This document shows, piece by piece, positions 41,387 through 48,295 of a DNA stretch of 64,000 bases. The DNA comes from Chryseobacterium foetidum (GTDB lineage Bacteria; Bacteroidota; Bacteroidia; Flavobacteriales; Weeksellaceae). Below the pieces are notes generated by a model. It did no database searches. It saw only the letters and a list, made by a program, of their open reading frames with translations, and had not been told where the DNA came from. The stretch spans positions 1,922,001 through 1,986,000 of the forward strand of contig NZ_JAMXIA010000001.1 in NCBI RefSeq assembly GCF_025457425.1, read 5' to 3'. The first letter of the stretch is position 1, and every line of letters begins with the position of its first letter. Both the position numbers and the translations under genes were made by a program.

Positions 41387-42796
41387 ATGAAAATTGAACA
41401 AATATATACAGGTTGCCTCGCTCAGGGCGCATATTACATCGTATCAGAAAACGAAGCTGCAATTATAGACCCGCTGAGAGAAGTTAAACCTTACCTTGAC
41501 CGCCTTGAAAAAGACAACGTCACCTTAAAATATATATTTGAAACTCATTTTCACGCAGATTTTGTCTCCGGACATTTGGATTTAAGCAAAAAAACAGACG
41601 CGCCAATTGTGTACGGACCCACTGCAGAACCGGATTTTGAAGCCATTATTGCTGAAGACAACCAGATTTTCGAAGTAGGAAAAATCAAAATAAAGGCTCT
41701 TCACACGCCTGGTCACACGATGGAAAGTACAACTTACCTTCTGATCGATGAAAACGGTGTTGAAACTGCTATTTTCACAGGAGACACCTTATTTTTAGGA
41801 GATGTGGGCCGCCCCGATCTGGCTCAGAAAGCAGGAACGATGACTCAGGAAGATCTTGCCGGAATTTTATACGAAAGCTTACACAGCAAAATTTTGCCTT
41901 TAGATGACAGCATTACCGTTTATCCTGCTCACGGCGCGGGTTCGGCCTGCGGTAAAAATATGCAGAAAGAAACAGTTGATATTCTTGGAAATCAAAGAAA
42001 AACCAATTATGCGCTGAATCAGCCTGATAAAGAGTCTTTTATTAAAGAAGTTCTTGATGGATTAACGGCTCCACCAAAATATTTCGGGATGAACGTCGCC
42101 ATGAACAAAGGTGGTTACGAAAGTCTTGATGATGTGATGACCAAAGGTTTAAACCCCGTTTCAGTGGAAGATTTTGAAAGTTTTGCAGAAGAAACCGGAG
42201 CTTTGATTTTAGATACACGCGGACCCGCAGATTTTCATAAAGGGTTTATTCCCAACTCTGTCAATATCGGTTTAAAAGGAGATTTTGCACCTTGGGTTGG
42301 AAGTTTGATTGTTGATGTAAAGCATCCTTTGCTTTTGGTAGCCGATGAGGGAACCGAAGAGGAAGTAATCACAAGACTGAGCAGAGTTGGTTTTGATAAT
42401 GTTTTGGGATATTTAGAAGGAGGTTTCAGTTCATGGAGAAATTCCACAAAGGAGATTGATGAAGTGAAAAGGATTACTCCAGCTGAATTTGTAGAACAGT
42501 TTAATGAAAATTCAAAAATCATTGATGTAAGAAAAATCGGTGAATATTCTGCCGAACATATTGACAACGCTTACAGCAGACCTTTAGATACAATCAGCGA
42601 CTGGGTTTCAACGGTTGATGATTCTGAACATTTCTTTTTACACTGTGCCGGAGGTTACCGCAGCATGATTGCTGCAAGCATCCTCAACTCTCACGGAATC
42701 AGAAACTTTACTGAAATTGAAGGTGGTTTCAACGGCATTAAAAAAACAGAAAAACTACCGGTTTCGGATTTTGTCTGTCAGTCTAAAACGCTCTAA
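41387..42796 (+). CDS. Persulfide dioxygenase-rhodanese fusion (CstB-like)
   Basis: The protein has 469 aa in three modules. Residues 1-250 are a metallo-beta-lactamase-fold dioxygenase (THFHAD at 53-58, HTPGHT at 106-111, Asp133 in TGDTLF). Residues ~255-355 are a rhodanese fold with no cysteine in its loop (LLLVADEGTEEE), so inactive. Residues ~360-460 are an active rhodanese with Cys420 in HCAGGYRS. This layout matches the CstB class, which oxidises persulfides (glutathione or low-molecular-weight) and makes thiosulfate. The next gene starts directly after its stop. Confidence 0.9.
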   Translation: MKIEQIYTGCLAQGAYYIVSENEAAIIDPLREVKPYLDRLEKDNVTLKYIFETHFHADFVSGHLDLSKKTDAPIVYGPTAEPDFEAIIAEDNQIFEVGKIKIKALHTPGHTMESTTYLLIDENGVETAIFTGDTLFLGDVGRPDLAQKAGTMTQEDLAGILYESLHSKILPLDDSITVYPAHGAGSACGKNMQKETVDILGNQRKTNYALNQPDKESFIKEVLDGLTAPPKYFGMNVAMNKGGYESLDDVMTKGLNPVSVEDFESFAEETGALILDTRGPADFHKGFIPNSVNIGLKGDFAPWVGSLIVDVKHPLLLVADEGTEEEVITRLSRVGFDNVLGYLEGGFSSWRNSTKEIDEVKRITPAEFVEQFNENSKIIDVRKIGEYSAEHIDNAYSRPLDTISDWVSTVDDSEHFFLHCAGGYRSMIAASILNSHGIRNFTEIEGGFNGIKKTEKLPVSDFVCQSKTL

Positions 42797-43162
42797 ATGA
42801 AAATCTTTTTATTTGGAATTATTCTCGTTGCATTCTTCTCACTGAATGCATGCAAAACTGCGTCCGTACCGCAAACAAATGCTAAAACTGATATTCTTGA
42901 GCTGGTGAGAGATTCAGAAACCGTTCTGGTTGATGTTCGGATTCCGGAACAGTATGCTGAAGGAACAGCAGACAAAGCTATCAATATTCCATTAGTAGAA
43001 ATTCAGAACAAAGCAGAATCTTTGAAAGGTAAAAAGGTGGTCGTTTTCTGCAATAAAGGAATTCAGGCAGATGACGCAGTGGAAATCTTAAAAAAGAACG
43101 GCATTGAGGTGTATGATGGCAAGACTTTAGATAATATCAAAGCCATTCAGAATTTAAAGTAA
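42797..43162 (+). CDS. Rhodanese-domain lipoprotein
   Basis: The protein has 121 aa with a lipoprotein signal (MKIFLFGIILVAFFSLNAC, Cys at 19). One rhodanese domain follows with the catalytic Cys in VVVFCNKGIQADDA. It is probably a periplasmic sulfurtransferase. Its ATG follows the stop of the CstB-like gene without a gap, and thioredoxin follows 19 bp later, so all three are likely one sulfur-handling operon. Confidence 0.85.
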   Translation: MKIFLFGIILVAFFSLNACKTASVPQTNAKTDILELVRDSETVLVDVRIPEQYAEGTADKAINIPLVEIQNKAESLKGKKVVVFCNKGIQADDAVEILKKNGIEVYDGKTLDNIKAIQNLK

Positions 43163-43181
43163 AACATTTAATGAAATTGTT

Positions 43182-43481
43182 ATGTCACAAAAATTTCAGG
43201 AACTCATAGAATCAGAAAGACCCGTACTCATCGATTTTTTCGCAACATGGTGTCAGCCTTGTAAAGTGCAGTCATCGGTTTTAACGACTGTGAAAGAAAA
43301 AGTGGGAGAAGGCGCAAGAATTGTAAAAATTGATGTAGACCAATATCCTGCAATCGCCTCCCAATACGGCGTGCGTGGTGTTCCGACTTTGGCGGTTTTC
43401 AAAAAAGGAGAATTGCTGTATAAAGAAAGCGGTGTGCATGACGTGAACCGTCTGACTCAGCTTTTGGAGCAGTATATTTAA
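43182..43481 (+). CDS. Thioredoxin
   Basis: This 99-aa thioredoxin fold has the active site WCQPC (FFATWCQPCK) instead of WCGPC, and the cis-Pro is in VRGVPTLAVF. It has no signal peptide, so it is cytoplasmic. Third in the operon with persulfide-oxidation genes, it probably reduces persulfides or disulfides formed there. Confidence 0.92.
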   Translation: MSQKFQELIESERPVLIDFFATWCQPCKVQSSVLTTVKEKVGEGARIVKIDVDQYPAIASQYGVRGVPTLAVFKKGELLYKESGVHDVNRLTQLLEQYI

Positions 43482-43527
43482 ACTTTGTGCTTTTTCAAAG
43501 TTTTTTTTTAGAGTAACTTTAACAATG

Positions 43528-43607
43528 TTTGTCATCCCGTAGGGATCTAAGCTATTTTTTAGAAATAGAATAAAAGATTCCCGTCTGGATCCCTACGGGA
43601 TGACAAA
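43528..43607. repeat. 20-bp perfect inverted repeat, REP-like
   Basis: TTTGTCATCCCGTAGGGATC (43528-43547) is perfectly inverted at 43588-43607, around a 40-nt interior. It lies between convergent genes. GTCATCCCGTAGGGATC-type palindromes occur in many copies in bacterial genomes, and here the element could also stop transcription from both sides. Confidence 0.85.
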
Positions 43608-43625
43608 ACTCAGCCAGTCAACAGT

Positions 43626-44381
43626 CTATTTAATATCAATCGAAAAAGAATCACGATCATTCAAAAACTGAAAATGATTTCTAAAATCTTTCAATTCATC
43701 TAAATTTAAATCTGCGGTTATCAAATTTCCCTTTTTTTCCGCAACTTCTTTCCCATCTGCGAAAAAACAGTGCGAACTTTCCTGATAGAAAAGACCATTT
43801 CCGTCGGTACCGATTCGGTTTAAACCGAAAACATAAGATAAATTTTCTATTGCTCGGGCTTTGAGTAAATGCTCCCACGCTCCTACTCTCTTTTCAGGCC
43901 AGTTGGCAACGTATAATATTGCATCATAATCATTATTATTTCTGGCAAATACAGGAAATCTTAAATCATAGCAAACCTGCAGCAGAAAACGGATTCCAAG
44001 ATATTCCACTATCACTCTTTCACTTCCGGAAGTGTAAATTTTATCTTCTCCGGAAAACGAGAACAGATGTCTTTTATCATAAAAAGACACTTCGCCATCC
44101 GGCTTTACAAAATACATTCTGTTGAAAAATTTGCCATCCACTTCCACAGAAGCACTTCCGGCAAAGGCAGAATTTTTCTCCTGAGATATTTTCTTTAAAA
44201 AAGTTAAAGATTCTTCATTTTTATCGGAAACTTCGGCTGCATCCATACAAAAGCCTGTTGAAAACATTTCAGGTAAAAGGAAGAGATCCGCTTCCTGATC
44301 TTGAAGTTGATTTTCAATTAATGCAAAGTTTTCATTTTTATTTTTCCAGACGATATTCTGATTTAGTCCTGTAATTTTCAT
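43626..44381 (-). CDS. Nitrilase-superfamily omega-amidase (YafV-like)
   Basis: The protein has 251 aa. The Glu-Lys-Cys triad of the carbon-nitrogen hydrolase family is visible: Glu in FLLPEMFSTGF, Lys in YDKRHLFSF and Cys in LQVCYDLRFPVF. The MFSTGFCM and YDKRHLFSFSGE segments are characteristic of omega-amidases that hydrolyse alpha-ketoglutaramate. It is monocistronic, and a convergent inverted repeat follows. Confidence 0.88.
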   Translation of the reverse strand: MKITGLNQNIVWKNKNENFALIENQLQDQEADLFLLPEMFSTGFCMDAAEVSDKNEESLTFLKKISQEKNSAFAGSASVEVDGKFFNRMYFVKPDGEVSFYDKRHLFSFSGEDKIYTSGSERVIVEYLGIRFLLQVCYDLRFPVFARNNNDYDAILYVANWPEKRVGAWEHLLKARAIENLSYVFGLNRIGTDGNGLFYQESSHCFFADGKEVAEKKGNLITADLNLDELKDFRNHFQFLNDRDSFSIDIK

Positions 44382-44491
44382 GAGCAGTCAATTAAGTTCT
44401 TAAAATTACGGTTTTCAATTCTAAACAAGCCTAACTTTAATAAATAATGCATGGATAGCCATATCCGAATATCTGCTATTGAGTACGAAAA

Positions 44492-45394
44492 TCACTTCAT
44501 TAATTTAAACAGTAGTCCTAGCTTATACAAATCTAGATAACGAAGACTTTTGTTGCCATGTAAAAGTTTTTTCTCCAGAAAGTTTTTAGAAATTTTAAAA
44601 AAGAAAACAATAAAAATATTGAGAGGAAAAAAATTTAATTTTCCAAATGCTTTTACAAGTTTAATATCTGATATTCTGTCTTTTACAGCATTGTTTTTCA
44701 ACATGGCAGAAACGCTTGCTACAGATTCTTTGACTTTTTCTAAATATACCTCGTTGGTTTCAACATCATTGTTCAAAACCGGATTTTCAATGTGATGAAT
44801 GATGATATTTTCAGATTTTAAATCCATGGCAAAAAGCAGGTCTTCATAACCGTAATTGCTGTAAGAAACATTGAAAGGAATTTTATATAAAACGTTCTGT
44901 CTGATCACAAAATTATTGGTCTGAAAACTTAAATAAGGATGAGATTTTCTTTCCCCGACCGAAAGATTTTCCCTTTCTACAGCAAATTTCCAGCGTAAAA
45001 GATGTTTCTGATCAGGAATTTCTGCGGGAACTTTTCTTCCGCCATACAAAACGTCGGTGAGAGGATTTTTTGAAAGAAAATTAATGTAATTTTTCAGAAA
45101 ATTTTCCTGAATTAGTTTCCCGTCACAATCTAAAAAAAGAAGATATTCTCCCTGAGCATAATTCAAAAAAAGATTCCTGATTTTTGACCTTCCCAAATTT
45201 TTATCAAGTGAAAGAAATACACTTGCAACATCTTGAATTTCAGAATTTAAACTACAAGATTTCCAGTCTGAAAAATCATCAATTAAAATAATTTCAGCAG
45301 AGAGATTTTGGCTTTCGATTTCCTTTTTCAGTCCGTAAACCAATTCACGAACATCAAAATTATAAACAGGAATACAGACCGAAAGTTTTATCAT
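44492..45394 (-). CDS. Family 2 glycosyltransferase
   Basis: The protein has 300 aa in a GT-A fold: SVCIPVYNFD near the N-terminus, LIDDFSD, then the DxD-like LFLDCDGKL near residue 105. A hydrophobic stretch near 245-260 could associate with the membrane. It lies 5 bp after a GT9 gene and is likely part of LPS or surface-glycan assembly. Confidence 0.88.
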   Translation of the reverse strand: MIKLSVCIPVYNFDVRELVYGLKKEIESQNLSAEIILIDDFSDWKSCSLNSEIQDVASVFLSLDKNLGRSKIRNLFLNYAQGEYLLFLDCDGKLIQENFLKNYINFLSKNPLTDVLYGGRKVPAEIPDQKHLLRWKFAVERENLSVGERKSHPYLSFQTNNFVIRQNVLYKIPFNVSYSNYGYEDLLFAMDLKSENIIIHHIENPVLNNDVETNEVYLEKVKESVASVSAMLKNNAVKDRISDIKLVKAFGKLNFFPLNIFIVFFFKISKNFLEKKLLHGNKSLRYLDLYKLGLLFKLMK

Positions 45395-45399
45395 TATTT

Positions 45400-46365
45400 T
45401 TAAATCTTTTCAACGACCCGCATTACTTCAAGCTCTTCAAGACATGCCCAGTCACCACGGTAACATTCTTTGTCCCCAAAAACAGAGCACGGGCGGCAAG
45501 ATAAATCTGAAACCCGTACAACATCATTTTCACTTTGCCCGAATCCTAAAAAACCGGCTAAAGGATCTGTAGATCCCCAAACTGAAATACATCGGGTTCC
45601 TACAACGCTCGCCAGATGCATGTTGGCAGAATCCATCGAAATCATCAGCTCGAGTTGGGATATCTTTTTTAATTCTTCTGAAAGACTCAGTTTTCCGGCA
45701 AGACTTTCCGTGTTGGGAATCTGACTTTCCCAGGATTGTAAAGTTTCAGTTTCCTTTGAACCTCCTCCAAAGAAGTAAATTTTGTGTTTTTTGGCAAGAA
45801 TTTTTACCAGCTCAAAAGATTTTTCAAGAGGCATCATTTTTCCCTGATGCTGAGCAAACGGAGCAAATCCTATTCCTTTTTTGTCATTGGTTAAAGGTCT
45901 TAACTGATGCGAAAGTTCCAAACTGAAACCCATTGCCCTGAAAACATCGGCGTATCTTTCAACGGTGCGTCTAAGCTGTTTTTTATTGAGATTCCAGACG
46001 TCTGTAAGTTCTTCTTTTTCCTCCTTGCCTTTATCTATTTTAAAGACTTTCAGGCCTCGTCGTTTGTAGATTTTATCGAGAATTTTCGTGCGGATTACAT
46101 CATGCAGGTTAGCAACAAAATCAGGTTGGAACTCTTTCTGAAGTTCATTTGCCAAACGTCTCAATCCGAAGAAACCTTTGTAATCATCAAGGTCAACCCC
46201 TTTGAATTTAACATTTTGAATATCAGTGAACAAACCCTCAAAATTACTTCTTGAAACCATTACAATTTCAACATCAGGATTCTGCTCAAGAAATTCTCTG
46301 AAAACAGGAACCGTCATGGCAACATCCCCAAAAGCGGAAAAACGGTATGCTAAAATTCTGGTCAC
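45400..46365 (-). CDS. Family 9 glycosyltransferase (heptosyltransferase-like)
   Basis: The protein has 321 aa of the GT9/LPS heptosyltransferase type. It has LAYRFSAFGDVAMTVPVFREFLE at the N-terminus, the donor-side GFAPFAQHQGKMMPLEKSFELVKIL, and the terminal SMDSANMHLASVVGTRCISVWGSTDPLAGF block. It lies between sufE (2 bp) and the GT2 gene (5 bp). Likely role: a sugar transfer in LPS core synthesis. Confidence 0.88.
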   Translation of the reverse strand: MTRILAYRFSAFGDVAMTVPVFREFLEQNPDVEIVMVSRSNFEGLFTDIQNVKFKGVDLDDYKGFFGLRRLANELQKEFQPDFVANLHDVIRTKILDKIYKRRGLKVFKIDKGKEEKEELTDVWNLNKKQLRRTVERYADVFRAMGFSLELSHQLRPLTNDKKGIGFAPFAQHQGKMMPLEKSFELVKILAKKHKIYFFGGGSKETETLQSWESQIPNTESLAGKLSLSEELKKISQLELMISMDSANMHLASVVGTRCISVWGSTDPLAGFLGFGQSENDVVRVSDLSCRPCSVFGDKECYRGDWACLEELEVMRVVEKI

Positions 46366-46367
46366 AA

Positions 46368-46787
46368 CTAAGATTTCAACTGATAAGCTACTGCGTAAAA
46401 TTTAATCTGTTTTGTCATTGCCATCAAACCATTGGCTCTGGATGGCGACAGAAATTCCTGAAGCCCGATTTCTGAAATAAATTCAAAATCTGAATCTAAA
46501 ATTTCTTTTGTGGAATGACCGCTGTAAATACTTACCAGAAGAGAAACGATTCCTTTCGGCAAAATCCCGTCTGAATCGGCATTGAAGAACAGTTTTCCAT
46601 CTTTAAATTCGGCATCAATCCACACTTTGCTCTGGCAGCCTTTAATGATATTGTCGTCAGTTTTTTTATCGTCAGGAAGACCTTTCAGTTCCTTCCCGAG
46701 GTCGATGATGTATTCATATTTTTGCTCCCAATCGTCCAGAAAAGCAAATTCATCAATAATCTCCTGCTGTTTTTCTTTAATGGTCAT
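46368..46787 (-). CDS. sufE: SufE sulfur acceptor
   Basis: The protein has about 139 aa of the SufE family and accepts sulfur from the cysteine desulfurase SufS. The persulfide cysteine is in DNIIKGCQSKVWIDAEF. The frame also opens at a TTG at 46808, but that codon is the end of a TATCTTTG element, so I chose the ATG at 46787. No other suf gene is visible in the window. Confidence 0.88.
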   Translation of the reverse strand: MTIKEKQQEIIDEFAFLDDWEQKYEYIIDLGKELKGLPDDKKTDDNIIKGCQSKVWIDAEFKDGKLFFNADSDGILPKGIVSLLVSIYSGHSTKEILDSDFEFISEIGLQEFLSPSRANGLMAMTKQIKFYAVAYQLKS

Positions 46788-46805
46788 TTCTATACTTTCT
46801 TTGTG

Positions 46806-46813
46806 CAAAGATA
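46806..46813 (-). promoter_or_regulatory. -7 element of the sufE-GT9-GT2 promoter
   Basis: The minus strand reads TATCTTTG, an exact TAnnTTTG match, placed so that the sufE ATG at 46787 follows after about 18 nt. Confidence 0.45.
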
Positions 46814-46819
46814 CAAAAT

Positions 46820-47917
46820 TTAGAAACGAAGCGCGTTTTCAACAACATTTAACAGTTTGATTTCTTCCCTTTCCCAACAAAGAATGTCCGAGGCTTTGCT
46901 CAATTCAGAAAGATAATTATTTCTTCCTCTATTCAATACTTTTGTAATGGCAGCTGCAATATTTTCAGGATGATGATCTTCGATAATTTCTCCCACATCA
47001 AATTGATTTTTAACATTTTTCATTTCCGGTAAATCCGCCATTATTAAAGGAACCCTTGCCTGAATGCAATCTAAAACTTTGTTGGGAAGCGAATAAAAAT
47101 AACTTTCGCCGCCATTTTCTTCAATACTCATTCCGCAATCAGCTACCAAAGTGATTTTCCTGAGATCATCGGGATGAAGTTTACCTAAAAACTGTACTTT
47201 GCGTTGAAGGTTTTCTCTAATTACCAGTTCTTCATATTCCTTTTTTCGTGGTCCGTCGCCTGCAATTTTAAAAATTACATTCTCCAAATGATGCATTGCC
47301 AAAATAGCTTTATCGATCCCCCGAAACGGATTGATTGCCCCCTGATACAAAAGAATTTTTGGATTGTTTTCCGGAATTTCGATATTAAAACTGATTTTCC
47401 GGGGTGCATTTTGCAGAACAACGGGGCTGACTTCGTATTTTTTGCTGAACCAATTGGCATAACTTCCGCTGGCCGTTATCATAAATCTGACGTTCGGAAC
47501 TAATTTTTTTTCTAAAAACCGCCAAAGTTTTTGAGACATTTTACCCTGAATTGCAGGCATTTCAGAGAATATTTCATGACTGTCAAAGATAAGCGGAATA
47601 TTTAATTTTTTTGAAATCAAATAATTGGGAAGCAAGGCATCAAGATCATTGGCATACAAAACAGTGTTATTATCTGCTTTTTGCTTTAAAAGACGGTAGA
47701 GTTGCCAGTTAAATTCAAAATAAGCCGTTTTCAAACTTTTTGAAATAAGGAAAATTCTGACAAAAGGATACGGTCTTGCCATTTCTTCGGCACCGTTCCA
47801 GTCATTCCCAATAAGTTCAATATCGTAGTCATTTTCGTGTAATGTTTTGCAGACTTTTTCAATCCGCTGATCAGTATAAAGATTGCTGAAAGCAGAAATA
47901 ATAATTTTTCTTTTCAT
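46820..47917 (-). CDS. Family 4-type glycosyltransferase
   Basis: The protein has about 365 aa from an ATG at 47917 (MKRKIIISAFSNLYTDQRIEKVCKTLHENDYDIELIG). It is a GT-B-fold transferase: NTVLYANDLDALLPNYLISKKLNIPLIFDSHEI, then the C-terminal nucleotide-sugar half ILLYQGAINPFRGIDKAILAMHHLENVIFKIAGDGPRKKEYEEL. The upstream reading to 48166 in this frame has no homology and overlaps another gene, so it is not part of it. It overlaps the PQ-loop-like gene by ATGA. Confidence 0.88.
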   Translation of the reverse strand: MKRKIIISAFSNLYTDQRIEKVCKTLHENDYDIELIGNDWNGAEEMARPYPFVRIFLISKSLKTAYFEFNWQLYRLLKQKADNNTVLYANDLDALLPNYLISKKLNIPLIFDSHEIFSEMPAIQGKMSQKLWRFLEKKLVPNVRFMITASGSYANWFSKKYEVSPVVLQNAPRKISFNIEIPENNPKILLYQGAINPFRGIDKAILAMHHLENVIFKIAGDGPRKKEYEELVIRENLQRKVQFLGKLHPDDLRKITLVADCGMSIEENGGESYFYSLPNKVLDCIQARVPLIMADLPEMKNVKNQFDVGEIIEDHHPENIAAAITKVLNRGRNNYLSELSKASDILCWEREEIKLLNVVENALRF

Positions 47918-48144
47918 TTTAATTTCTTCTTCCCGATAATCAAATAATAAACCTGGACGAGGCAGATAATGGCATTGGGAATAATTACAGGCCACAACAT
48001 TCCGCTGAAGATTCCGTAGGTCACAAAACAGATGCAGCCTACAAGATTTACAATTCTGATTTTGGTGAGATCTTTGAGAATAAAACTTAAGACAATGAAG
48101 AAAGACGCGGCATAGCCTATATACGATGCAAATTCCTGGCTCAT
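47914..48144 (-). CDS. Small three-helix membrane protein (PQ-loop/SemiSWEET-like)
   Basis: The protein has 76 aa and three hydrophobic segments (about 5-25, 30-48 and 52-70). SYIGYAASFFIVLSFILKDLTKIRIVNLVGCICFVTYGIFSG and WPVIIPNAIICLVQVYYL resemble SemiSWEET/YgjV-type half-transporters. This is a family-level similarity judged by eye. Its TGA overlaps the glycosyltransferase ATG by 4 nt, so the two are coexpressed. Confidence 0.65.
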   Translation of the reverse strand: MSQEFASYIGYAASFFIVLSFILKDLTKIRIVNLVGCICFVTYGIFSGMLWPVIIPNAIICLVQVYYLIIGKKKLK

Positions 48145-48295
48145 GAAAATATTTAAACGAACACAAACTTAGTCATTTTCAATAAGATAAAAAACAAATT
48201 TCTGCCATAAAGTCAGAGATTGTTTTTTGGTAAAATATTTGTAACTTAGATATTGAATAAATGGCAATGGTGCATTTATTCTAACGAGTTATATT

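Noticed and set aside
41184..41390. 68-aa open frame upstream of the CstB-like gene
   Set aside because: Low-complexity AT-rich composition with no recognisable domain. It overlaps the promoter region and start of the real gene.
47918..48166. N-terminal extension of the glycosyltransferase frame
   Set aside because: The extension is Cys/Arg/His-rich without domain signal and overlaps an evident membrane-protein gene in another frame. The ATG at 47917 starts the conserved region.
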